From Promethearchaeota archaeon (GTDB taxonomy: Archaea; Asgardarchaeota; Lokiarchaeia; Sigynarchaeales; SOKP01): 10,862 bases of DNA. The DNA is taken from NCBI GenBank assembly GCA_016839635.1, contig JAEOTV010000081.1, forward strand, positions 1 to 10,862, in the 5' to 3' direction. The position numbers and the translations under genes are program-made. Below, piece after piece: positions 1 through 7,811 of this stretch (positions are counted from its first letter, which is position 1; each line of letters starts with the position of its first letter). Below the pieces are notes generated by a model that saw nothing but the letters and a program-made list of their open reading frames with translations, did no database searches and had not been told where the DNA came from.

Positions 1-1274
1 CAATCCTCTCTTTTTATTATATTTAGATGATCGAATTGTCCATATATCCCATTATAATTTACATAAGGGGGATCCATTGGAGCACCAATATTCCTACCAT
101 TAACTCTAAATAAAAGTTTTAGAGCTTCTTGAGATTGGATGCTTGCTATAACCGAACTAACTGTTTGTATTGCAGCGATCTTATTTCCGAGAATATTTTC
201 CATTTCTTCAAATTTGTAGTCTGGACCAAAGGTAGTCTTTATATTTTGTTTCCACTCTTCGAGTTCCTCTTCGTTTAAGGTTTCTCTTTTTTCTTCGGGC
301 AAATTTTCATTAAAGACACGTTCTCTCAATTTTTCTAATTCTATTTGTGCCAATTCCTTTAATTTGAGTACTTCATCATTTAAATTGAGATCTGGTTTAT
401 GCCCATATTTTTTTTCAAACTCTACTTCCGCTTTTATGACACAATGATTTCGATTACGTGGTAGCCCCTTTAAGGTGCATGCTGCGACAAGTTTATCATC
501 AGCAGGAGGGATTGGTACTAAACATCTATAACAAGGAGTTTGATCTAATACTTCTGGAGCATGTTTCCAATCAAAAACCATTTCAATCTCTTTTCGAAAT
601 CTTTGAATCAGAGGTGTAATACTTTCCGCTTTGAGATATTCTATTTCTTCTTCTAATTCTTCAATTCTTTTTTGTGCTTTAAAATAATCAGGATATTCTC
701 TTTCTGCTATTTCCCATAGTCTTGCCTGGACTAAATTCTCAATTTCTATCTCTTTATTTTTATATTTTAATTCGGATCCTTCAGGAATTACAATCTGTAC
801 ATGACCTTCGAATCCTACTGTCCCACCTTCTACCATGGGTTTTTTTAGCCGAAGGCATATTTTATTCAAGTCTAGTCTAGCATTAAAATTATCTAGAGCT
901 GCAACTACTACATCTGATTCTTCATATACTGAGATTGGTAATTTTTGAAGTTTTTCAAAATAATGATCGACCTTGAGATAAGGATTCATATCCTTCAATC
1001 TTTCTGCTGCCACTTCAGCCTTAGGACGGCCTTCATCACCAGGTTTAAAAAGCATTTGTCGTGATAAATTGGAGGTTTCAATAGTATCTAGGTCAACCAA
1101 GATCAATTTCCCAATCCCCATAAGAGCGAAATCTTTAGCTATTTCGCAACCCAAGGCACCTACACCAATTATCATTACAGTTCCCTTATCTATTACTTCT
1201 TGATCCCAACCATCAATTAATTGTTGACGGGCATACATTCGCGACTTTACAATATCCTCAGTTTTTTCAGTCAT
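1..1274 (-). CDS. E1-like ubiquitin-activating enzyme, UBA2/UBA3-like (C-terminus cut by window edge)
   Basis: My translation of the minus strand gives 424 complete codons from ATG at 1274, running off the left edge without a stop. An in-frame TAA lies five codons upstream. The fold is ThiF/MoeB/E1 adenylation: a glycine-rich nucleotide loop GVGALG (residues 37-42), acidic D61/D63, the SNLSRQ stretch (68-73) followed by K85, and ALDNFNAR (126-133) with the Mg/ATP aspartate. A zinc pair CYRC (C248, C251) is followed by CTLKGLP, where C266 aligns with the thioester cysteine of UBA1/UBA2/UBA3 (CTLKNFP, CTIRNTP, CTIASMP); H277 and C278 also match UBA2/UBA3. About 98 residues later the adenylation fold resumes (NKIAAIQ...EALKLL, 364-388), so the catalytic-cysteine domain is short, as in UBA3. 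Family role: ATP-dependent adenylation of a ubiquitin-like protein, then thioester transfer to an E2. No ubiquitin, E2 or RING gene is visible here. Between residues 165 and 247 lies an unusual charged insertion. Function at family level is confident; the exact substrate is unknown. Confidence 0.9.
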   Translation of the reverse strand, partial: MTEKTEDIVKSRMYARQQLIDGWDQEVIDKGTVMIIGVGALGCEIAKDFALMGIGKLILVDLDTIETSNLSRQMLFKPGDEGRPKAEVAAERLKDMNPYLKVDHYFEKLQKLPISVYEESDVVVAALDNFNARLDLNKICLRLKKPMVEGGTVGFEGHVQIVIPEGSELKYKNKEIEIENLVQARLWEIAEREYPDYFKAQKRIEELEEEIEYLKAESITPLIQRFRKEIEMVFDWKHAPEVLDQTPCYRCLVPIPPADDKLVAACTLKGLPRNRNHCVIKAEVEFEKKYGHKPDLNLNDEVLKLKELAQIELEKLRERVFNENLPEEKRETLNEEELEEWKQNIKTTFGPDYKFEEMENILGNKIAAIQTVSSVIASIQSQEALKLLFRVNGRNIGAPMDPPYVNYNGIYGQFDHLNIIKRED

Positions 1275-1323
1275 ATTGAACAAATCTTATTTTTTATGAT
1301 TATAATATTATTATTTCAAATTC

Positions 1324-1333
1324 AAAATATAAA
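1324..1333 (-). promoter_or_regulatory. Candidate TATA box of the E1-like gene
   Basis: The minus strand reads TTTATATTTT, preceded by purine-rich AAAAGAG that could serve as a BRE. Transcription about 26 nt downstream would start near 1303 and give a leader of roughly 29 nt before the ATG at 1274. A second, weaker A/T element (AATATTATAAT, near 1299-1309) lies about 30 nt before the ATG and could be used instead. No clear Shine-Dalgarno sequence precedes the ATG. In an A/T-rich genome such boxes occur by chance, so this is tentative. Confidence 0.4.
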
Positions 1334-1398
1334 CTCTTTTAGTTCCTACCTTATTGACAAAAAGTAATTAAGATTAGTAATACTCACTTTTAAATTTG

Positions 1399-1410
1399 AT
1401 AAAATAAAAA
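1399..1410 (-). terminator. T-rich transcription stop downstream of the giant repeat gene
   Basis: On the minus strand the sequence TTTTTATTTTAT begins about 12 nt after the TGA stop of the giant gene (1423-1425). Archaeal RNA polymerase terminates at T-rich stretches without needing a hairpin. A further T-run (CTTTTTG, around 1356-1362) follows. Together with the candidate E1 promoter, this suggests the giant gene and the E1 gene are not a strict operon, although read-through is possible. Confidence 0.35.
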
Positions 1411-1422
1411 TTAAGAAGTAAT

Positions 1423-4400
1423 TCACTTTTTCTTCTTTTCAGCGGCATCTTTAATCATTTTTTTAAGACTATCGACTTTTTCTCTTTCTTTAGCTTCCTC
1501 TAATTTTTCTTTGAACTGTTTTTTCTCATCTTCCTTTTTCGCAATCTCATCCATGAGTTCTTGTTTAACTTTTATTAAATTTGTCATTTCTTTACGAAAT
1601 TCGCTTGCTTTAGTTTTCACCTTCTTCTTTTGTTCTGATTCTGCTAATTTTTGTTCTTGCCTTCTTTCTTCTATCAAACTTATTACATTATCTGCTAAAT
1701 CACTAACCTCTCCAATAGTCTCTTTTAATTCCGCTTCTTCCTTCTCTCTACGCTTCCGTTCTATAGATCTTTGGTCATCTAATTGTTCTTGAATTTTTTG
1801 GATTCTAGATTCTTCTTTAATAGCTTTTTCTTCTAATAGTCTCGTATTTTTAATTTCAGTTTCGATATATTTTATTTCTTCATTCCAACCAATTTCTTTA
1901 AATTTAGTAATAGCTGAGTTAAAATTTTCATATGCCCTCTCAAAATCATGATATGCTGCCCATTTTTTCCCTGCATCAATAAGTTTTAATCCGTCATCTC
2001 TTATTTTTTCCGTTTGTTGCCTTTTAATAACCAAATCTCTATATTGTCTTTCTTGCTCTCTTTTTAATCTCTCTTGTTCTAATCGTCTTTTTCGTGCTTC
2101 TTCTTGAAACATGGCATACTCATTTTCCCTTTGTAAGCGAGCTTGTTCCTCCAATCGTTTCTTTTCAAAAAAAATAGCTTGTTCTTGTTGCAGATCCTTG
2201 ATTAATGTATCCAAATTTTTAATTTCAGGTTCCCAACCAATATTTTCTGCTAAAATATACCTAGCTTGAACATATAATGAAATTGCATCATTATAGTTAG
2301 GAGTATGTTGTTTCAAATATTTTCCAGCTTCTTCTAGTAGAGAGTATGCTGATTCTCTTACGCTCCTTTTTTCTTGTATCATTTTTTCTCGTTCTTGAAG
2401 AGCTAATTTTTGAGCTTCCTTTTTTTCTCTTTCTTGCCTCCTTCTTTCCTCAATAAGCATAGATAATGTTCTTTCTTCCTCTAGTTTCTCTAACTCTTTT
2501 TGAACTTCTAAATTTTCTAATTCAACTTTTTGATTTTTCAATCTATTGATCTTAAATATCATATTATTAATTGAATCAGTTGGAAATTGTACTTCATTTA
2601 ATATTATTCCTGCTCTTCTATAGCATACTACCGCGTTATCATAATTTTGTTCTTTTAGAAATTTTTCACCTTCATCTAATATCTTGAATGCTTGTTCTTT
2701 TCTCTCTTCTAATCTTGATTTCAATTGTTCCATTTCGAGAATTTTCAAATCTTTTTGTTTTAATCGTTCCTGTTCAAACCTTAAATTTTCTGCTATTTTT
2801 TGTTGATTTTTCCATTCCTCTCGATCTTTTTGTATACTTAACTGTAAGTCTTTTTGTTTTTGTAATTGTTGTTCTCTTTTTTTCTCTTGTACTTTAAGAA
2901 TTAATTCTCTTATAGAATCAGTTGGAAAGGCAATTTCATTCAATATTAATTCAGAGGCGTGATAATATTCGAGAGATTTGTCATATTGTAATTGTTTCAT
3001 ATAAATCTCTGCTTCTTCAAGAAGATTGAAAGCTTCCTCTTTCCTTTTTTCCATATAAGCATGGTATTCTTTTTGATTCTCAATTTCTTTCTGCTTGGCT
3101 TTTAATCTGATATCGTTTATCTTAATATTTTTCGCAATTTTTTGTTGGAATTTATATTCTTCTTGGGCTTGTTGAACTTTCAACTCTAAATTCTTTTGTT
3201 TTTCAATCAAATCTTCCTTTATTATTTCTTGGACCTTATGAATCATTTCTCTAACTGAATTAGTAGGAAACCCAATTTCATTCAACATCAATTCTGCTTG
3301 TCTATATTTTCTATTTGCATTCTCGTATTCCTTTTGATTAAAAGATTGTTCAGCATCGTTTAAAATTTCAAATGCCTCAATTTTACGAGTTTCCTTTATT
3401 TGTTTTATTTTTTCCTGTTTTTGGATTTCAATTTTTTTCGTTCTTAATCTTTTTTGTTCTCTTTGCATATAATCATAAATTTTTTTCTGAAATTGGTCTT
3501 CTTCATATTCTCGTTGCCTTATTGAATCAATTTCTAATTCATCTTTTCTTTCCAGTTCTCTTTTTCTAATTGTAATTAATTCAATATCATCTTGAAGTAG
3601 CTTTAAATAATCACTTGTCCACCCAATTTCAGTTAGTAAATTTTTAGCCTTTTGATAATTTAATAATGCGTTATCATAATTCTTCTGCTGAAGTAAATTA
3701 TAACCTGTATCAATGAGTTTAAAAGCTTCCTTCTCTTTTTCTAAATATTTAGTAGTGAGTAATTCTTTCTTTTGAAATTTTTCTCTTTCTGCTAATGCTT
3801 TAATTTTTTCACTCTCCCGTAAAAGCCTAATTTTTTCCATGAAAATATTATTTTCCTTTTCCTTTTCTATTGCTTGTTTTATAGATTTTTGTTTAATCAA
3901 GTCTTTTTCTCTTTTTTTCTCCTCAATTTCTTGAATAGCTTTATTTATAATTGGGATTTCTTCAATCCATTGAATTTGAGCAAAAATATTTGCAGCACTG
4001 TAGTAAAGTTCAATCGCCTCATCAAATTTACCTGAGGAGATATAATTTTGAGCTTTTTCTAATATACTAAATGCTTCTTTCTTCCTTTTCTCACGATAAG
4101 CAAGTTCTTTTTCTCTTTCTCTAAGTGTGATTTCTTTTTTCTTTAACTCTTCACTTTGTGATTTCATTTCTGTAATAAGTTTTTCTTGAAAAGCGCTCTC
4201 TTGTTTTTCTTTTTCTATAGATGATTCTAATTCTTGTTGTTTCCTAATCTCTGCTTCTCGCTTTTTATTCTCAACAGCAATAATGGAATTTTGAATTAAA
4301 TCGATTTCTTCATCCCATTGAATAGTTCTAAAAATTTTTATTGCTTTTTTATACAAATTGATTGTTTCATCATAATTTCCTAGTTCAATTTGTTTTTGAG

Positions 4401-7400
4401 CCTCTTCAAGCACTTTAAATGCCTTTTCTTTATCTAGTTCTTGGAGGATTCTTAATTCTTCTTCATTCTTCAGTTTCTCTTGTTTTTCTCTCATTTTGGT
4501 TTGTTCAAATTCTATTTTCTTTAGAATTTGCTCTTGAAATAATTCTTCTTCCTGTTCTCTTCTTATTTTTGTTTCAAATTCTTTAAGTTGATTTAAATCC
4601 TGCTCTCTCTTTTTCTCTTGAATTTTTGATATCATTTCTCTAATTGAACCAGTAGGGAAATTAATTTCATTTAATATTAACTCTGCATTGAGGTAATTTT
4701 CAACTGATTTATTGTATTCTCCTTGAGTTAATAGCTTTTGCGCATTATCCAATAGGTTAAACGCTTCTGACTTGCGTTTCTCCATGAATTTTACTAAATC
4801 TACTTTTTTTTGTATTTCAATTTTTTTTTCTTGTAATTTTTTCTTTTCTTTAAGCATATATTCACTAATTTTCTTTTGAAATAAGTCATCCTCTTTTTGA
4901 AGTTTTAATGAGTTCTCAAAATCCTTTTGTTTTTCTCTTTCCTTTTCTTTCTCTCTAATTTTGATTGTTTGAATTGTGTCATTTAATAGTTTTAAGTAAC
5001 GTTCCTCCCATCCAATTTCTTTTAGAAGATCTATAGCTTTTGCATAATTAATTGTAGCGTTATCGAAACTCTCTTCTTCAAAGAATTTATCTGCACTTTT
5101 TATTAGATTAAATGCTTTTTGATGTTTAGCTAAATTTTGGGCAGATAATTGTTTTTGTTTTTCAAATATTTCTTTCTCTTTCAAGAGCTCTTTCTTTTCC
5201 CTTTCATTTTGATACATTACTCGTTCAATAAATGTTCTATCTTGAGCTTCTTTTCTAATTGCTTTCTGTAAAAGCTTCTGTTTATTCAATTCATCTTGTC
5301 TTTTTTTATCCTCAATTGAAAATATTGCTTCTTGGATTATTGGAATTTCTCCAGTCCATTGAATCTGAGCGAAAATATTTGCTACATTATAATAAATTTG
5401 AAGGGCATCATCAAATTTTTTTTGATAGAGGAAATCCTGAGCCTTTTCCAGTAAGTCAAAAGCTTCTTGCTTTTTTCTTTCTCGATAAGCAAGCTCTTTT
5501 TCCTTTTCTCTAAGGACTATTTCTCTTTTTACTAAATTCTGATGTTCAACGTTCATTTCTTTTGCGATACGCTCTTGAAATGCTTTTTCTTGTTTTTCAT
5601 GCTCTAAATCTGCTTGGAATTTAATTTGGTTTTGAATCTCTTTTTCTTTCTTTTTATTTTCAATCTCCACTATTGCGTTTTGAATGAGATTAATTTCATT
5701 CTGCCATTGAGCATCAGCAAAGAAATTAATAGCATATTGAAGTATATCAATAGCTTTATCAAAATTACCTTCTTTAACATTATTTTGTGATTCTTCGAGT
5801 AATTTAAAACCTGCTTTTCTTCTTTCTTTACGGAATTCTGATTCTTTCTCACGTTCCATTAGTTCAATTTTCTTTTTCTTAAGTTGTTCACGTTCTTGTT
5901 GTAAATATTTTGAAATTTGCTTTTGGAACTCTTCCTCTTTTTTTTGTCTGTTAATATTGTCTTTTAATTCTTTCTGTTTAAAGATGTTCTGTTTTCTTTT
6001 TAGTTCTTCAACATCTCTTATAGATTCTTCTATTAATGGAATTTCCTCTGTCCATTGAATCTCAGCAAATAAATTCGCAGCATTTTGATAATTTAAGATT
6101 GTATTATCATAATCACCTCTATTTAAGAAATCTATAGCAGAATCTAAGAATTCAAATGCAACGTTTTTCTTTTGTTCAAATGATTTGATCTCTTCTTCAC
6201 GATCTTTAATAACAATTTCTTTCTTCTTTAAGCGTTCACGTTCTTTATTGATTTGAGTAGTCAGTTGTTTCTGAAATTCTAATTCTTCTCGGTTTCTCTC
6301 TTCTAGTTTCTTTTGATCGTCATATTCTTTAGCAAGTTGCGAGTTTTTTAGCTTTTCCACGTTGGAAATTGTATTTTGAACCATAGATCTATAAGGCTCC
6401 CATCCAGGACCTAAATCTGTGAGGATTGGTAAAGCTTTATGATAAATATTTATAGCTTCGTCAAAATTTTTATCCTTTAGAATATCATCTGCTTTATCTA
6501 ATATATTAAACAGATCTTCTTCTTTCCTTAAGTCACCTCTCCTTTTTTCTTCATAATCTCTTCTTTTTTTGTCTAATTCTTTTGCGGATTCGATATATTG
6601 GTCCTTTTGTTTTTTGTGTATTGAATCTTGAAGTGCATTTAAATCCCTTTGTCTTTGTTCTATTAAATGTTTAGAGATCTTTTCTTTCTTTAGTTTATTT
6701 TTAACATTTTCAATTAAATTTGAAATTGGTTGGATATATGAATCCCATTCTATCGATCGAAAAAGCTGAACTGCTTGATTTAATTTGTCGATAGCATCAT
6801 CATATCTTTTTTCTCTTTCAAGTCTATTACTAATATCTATTAAATTAAAAGCTTTAAGTTGAACCTCTTCCTCATGCCTTTTCTTCGTTTCATATTCAAT
6901 TAATCTTTCTTTTTTCAATTCTGCTTCTTGTTCTAATTTAACTTTCTGTTCTTCAATGTCACTTGTTAACGATACTGGCTTCTTTATTTGATGAACCTCA
7001 AGTTCTAGTTTATCTTTCTTAAGCTTTTCGATTATAATTTGAATTTTTTGAGTCTGAACATCCCAACCAATAGAATCTAATAACTCTACTGCCCGTTCAT
7101 AATTCGTTATTGCATTATCTAATTTCATATCTTTTTCGAACATTTTAGCAGCATCAATATGAGCAAATGCCTCATTTTGTACATTTTCTTCATATTGTTG
7201 CTTGTTTCTAAATTTCTCCAGGACTTCTGCTTTCTCAATACTACTTTTTTGCCCAAACATGCCAACGACTTGTGGTGTCTCATCTGGAACTATTTGGGGA
7301 ACTTCTTCTCTTAATTCAGTTTCTTGTTGTTGATAATGTTGATCAATTTCATGTTGCTCGGCCTCTTTTACGAGCTTATTAATCTTTACTTTTAAATTCT

Positions 7401-7791
7401 CTAACTGGCTTTCGGTCCAACCGGCTTCTACTAATAAATTAATAGCAGATAAGTATTGTTGAATAGAATCTTCAAAAAGACCATCAAACTCCAACTTCTT
7501 GGCTCCTTCTAATATGGTAAAAGCTTGATCCTGTAATTGTTCAATTTGTGCTTTAGTTTGAGTTCGTTGATATAGTGTTTCTTTCTGTACAAAATCTTTT
7601 AATTCCCCAATTCTATCATAAATTTCTTGAATGCGATGCATCAAATATCCACTTTGCTTAAGAAAATCAGCTGCTCTCTGATAATTTGAAATAGCTTCTT
7701 CTATATTTTTCTCTTCTTCAAACTTTTGAGCATTCTCTAGTAATTTTAAAGCTTCTTGCGCTAAATTCTCGGGATTCTCCAATTTAAACAA
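1423..7791 (-). CDS. Giant coiled-coil protein with 18 tandem TPR/MIT-like helical modules (2122 aa)
   Basis: I do not recognise a named family for the whole protein. It has no signal peptide or membrane segment, is dominated by K, E and Q, and contains one cysteine (C1723). Eighteen modules begin near residues 14, 90, 208, 314, 427, 545, 661, 777, 893, 1010, 1124, 1240, 1356, 1473, 1587, 1701, 1815 and 1934. Each starts with a helical hairpin: AF-x-LL-xx-A, then Y/F-D-x-A-I-xx-Y-xx-A, closed by I-x-W or F-P-T. Small and aromatic residues at hairpin positions 8, 20, 24 and 27 match the TPR pattern. A third helix (EIxxIxxxI) makes it resemble an MIT domain. About 60 charged, probably helical residues join modules. 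Residues 161-184 form a proline-containing break; 2028-2122 is a charged helical tail. The assigned start is TTG, with an in-frame TAA five codons upstream; another TTG at codon 4 lies about 10 nt after AAAGGA and is equally possible. A scaffold, filament or tether role is inference only. The mRNA is strongly purine-rich. Confidence 0.93.
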   Translation of the reverse strand: MFKLENPENLAQEALKLLENAQKFEEEKNIEEAISNYQRAADFLKQSGYLMHRIQEIYDRIGELKDFVQKETLYQRTQTKAQIEQLQDQAFTILEGAKKLEFDGLFEDSIQQYLSAINLLVEAGWTESQLENLKVKINKLVKEAEQHEIDQHYQQQETELREEVPQIVPDETPQVVGMFGQKSSIEKAEVLEKFRNKQQYEENVQNEAFAHIDAAKMFEKDMKLDNAITNYERAVELLDSIGWDVQTQKIQIIIEKLKKDKLELEVHQIKKPVSLTSDIEEQKVKLEQEAELKKERLIEYETKKRHEEEVQLKAFNLIDISNRLEREKRYDDAIDKLNQAVQLFRSIEWDSYIQPISNLIENVKNKLKKEKISKHLIEQRQRDLNALQDSIHKKQKDQYIESAKELDKKRRDYEEKRRGDLRKEEDLFNILDKADDILKDKNFDEAINIYHKALPILTDLGPGWEPYRSMVQNTISNVEKLKNSQLAKEYDDQKKLEERNREELEFQKQLTTQINKERERLKKKEIVIKDREEEIKSFEQKKNVAFEFLDSAIDFLNRGDYDNTILNYQNAANLFAEIQWTEEIPLIEESIRDVEELKRKQNIFKQKELKDNINRQKKEEEFQKQISKYLQQEREQLKKKKIELMEREKESEFRKERRKAGFKLLEESQNNVKEGNFDKAIDILQYAINFFADAQWQNEINLIQNAIVEIENKKKEKEIQNQIKFQADLEHEKQEKAFQERIAKEMNVEHQNLVKREIVLREKEKELAYRERKKQEAFDLLEKAQDFLYQKKFDDALQIYYNVANIFAQIQWTGEIPIIQEAIFSIEDKKRQDELNKQKLLQKAIRKEAQDRTFIERVMYQNEREKKELLKEKEIFEKQKQLSAQNLAKHQKAFNLIKSADKFFEEESFDNATINYAKAIDLLKEIGWEERYLKLLNDTIQTIKIREKEKEREKQKDFENSLKLQKEDDLFQKKISEYMLKEKKKLQEKKIEIQKKVDLVKFMEKRKSEAFNLLDNAQKLLTQGEYNKSVENYLNAELILNEINFPTGSIREMISKIQEKKREQDLNQLKEFETKIRREQEEELFQEQILKKIEFEQTKMREKQEKLKNEEELRILQELDKEKAFKVLEEAQKQIELGNYDETINLYKKAIKIFRTIQWDEEIDLIQNSIIAVENKKREAEIRKQQELESSIEKEKQESAFQEKLITEMKSQSEELKKKEITLREREKELAYREKRKKEAFSILEKAQNYISSGKFDEAIELYYSAANIFAQIQWIEEIPIINKAIQEIEEKKREKDLIKQKSIKQAIEKEKENNIFMEKIRLLRESEKIKALAEREKFQKKELLTTKYLEKEKEAFKLIDTGYNLLQQKNYDNALLNYQKAKNLLTEIGWTSDYLKLLQDDIELITIRKRELERKDELEIDSIRQREYEEDQFQKKIYDYMQREQKRLRTKKIEIQKQEKIKQIKETRKIEAFEILNDAEQSFNQKEYENANRKYRQAELMLNEIGFPTNSVREMIHKVQEIIKEDLIEKQKNLELKVQQAQEEYKFQQKIAKNIKINDIRLKAKQKEIENQKEYHAYMEKRKEEAFNLLEEAEIYMKQLQYDKSLEYYHASELILNEIAFPTDSIRELILKVQEKKREQQLQKQKDLQLSIQKDREEWKNQQKIAENLRFEQERLKQKDLKILEMEQLKSRLEERKEQAFKILDEGEKFLKEQNYDNAVVCYRRAGIILNEVQFPTDSINNMIFKINRLKNQKVELENLEVQKELEKLEEERTLSMLIEERRRQEREKKEAQKLALQEREKMIQEKRSVRESAYSLLEEAGKYLKQHTPNYNDAISLYVQARYILAENIGWEPEIKNLDTLIKDLQQEQAIFFEKKRLEEQARLQRENEYAMFQEEARKRRLEQERLKREQERQYRDLVIKRQQTEKIRDDGLKLIDAGKKWAAYHDFERAYENFNSAITKFKEIGWNEEIKYIETEIKNTRLLEEKAIKEESRIQKIQEQLDDQRSIERKRREKEEAELKETIGEVSDLADNVISLIEERRQEQKLAESEQKKKVKTKASEFRKEMTNLIKVKQELMDEIAKKEDEKKQFKEKLEEAKEREKVDSLKKMIKDAAEKKKK
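2350..3033 (-). repeat. Two extra FPT-class modules (15 and 16), 342 bp each
   Basis: Residues 1587-1700 and 1701-1814 are FPT-type modules (AFPTDSIREL and QFPTDSINNM), each 114 codons long. They follow module 14 of the same class, also 114 codons. This indicates expansion of a single-module unit next to the four-module block, a second duplication scale within the gene. Module 16 carries the protein's only cysteine (C1723). Confidence 0.75.
3034..4422 (-). repeat. Super-repeat block, copy 2 (modules 11-14, 463 codons)
   Basis: This block encodes residues 1124-1586 and repeats the order QW, QW, GW (YLKLL), FPT (REMI) without any net insertion or deletion relative to copy 1. Shared stretches include ANIFAQIQW (812 versus 1275 at the tryptophan), KELAYRE, LTEIGW/LKEIGW and the linker FQKKI. 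It directly abuts copy 1, as expected for a tandem duplication of a 1389-bp unit. Confidence 0.85.
4423..5811 (-). repeat. Super-repeat block, copy 1 (modules 7-10, 463 codons)
   Basis: This block encodes residues 661-1123 with module order QW (EINLIQ), QW (EIPIIQ), GW (YLKLL), FPT (SIREMI). Every module start has its counterpart exactly 463 codons further on in the second copy: 661/1124, 777/1240, 893/1356 and 1010/1473. DNA similarity is visible too: the A/T-rich stretch around 5358-5380 matches 3969-3991 with few changes at a distance of 1389 bp. The copies are diverged, so the duplication is not recent. Confidence 0.85.
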
Positions 7792-7811
7792 TTCCTTTAA
7801 GTATTAATTTG

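Larger units (their letters stand above)
1822..7752 (-). repeat. Array of 18 protein-coding modules, about 116 codons each
   Basis: Spacings between successive module starts, in codons, are 76, 118, 106, 113, 118, 116, 116, 116, 117, 114, 116, 116, 117, 114, 114, 114 and 119. The first five modules and the last are irregular and diverged, while modules 6-16 are very regular. Three unit classes can be told apart by the hairpin end. QW units (116 codons) continue with EI-P/L-x-I. GW units (117 codons) continue with YLKLL. FPT units (114 codons) continue with S-I/V-R-E-M/L-I in most copies. The fixed length of each class points to growth by in-frame tandem duplication. End coordinates cover the first hairpin to the last third helix and are approximate. 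Confidence 0.9.

Noticed and set aside
2688..2897. Plus-strand open frame with very hydrophobic, membrane-like translation inside the giant gene; similar frames at 1511-1792, 3372-3569 and 5259-5513
   Set aside because: They are antisense readings of K/E/Q codons, which give L/F/S/V-rich products. They have no promoter or ribosome-binding site of their own, and the opposite strand carries a clearly periodic real protein.
5670..5852. Second minus-strand open frame of 60 codons
   Set aside because: It lies entirely within the giant gene in another frame and is A-rich by composition; no recognisable protein.
1822..7752. Regular repeats read as a CRISPR array or DNA satellite
   Set aside because: The repeats are diverged, 342-357 bp long, keep reading frame and are conserved at protein level; there are no short identical repeats with unique spacers.
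1423..7791. Eukaryotic motor, myosin tail or SMC protein
   Set aside because: There are no Walker A/B, ABC-signature or motor motifs; the coiled-coil segments are interrupted every 116 residues or so by three-helix modules, unlike myosin or SMC rods.
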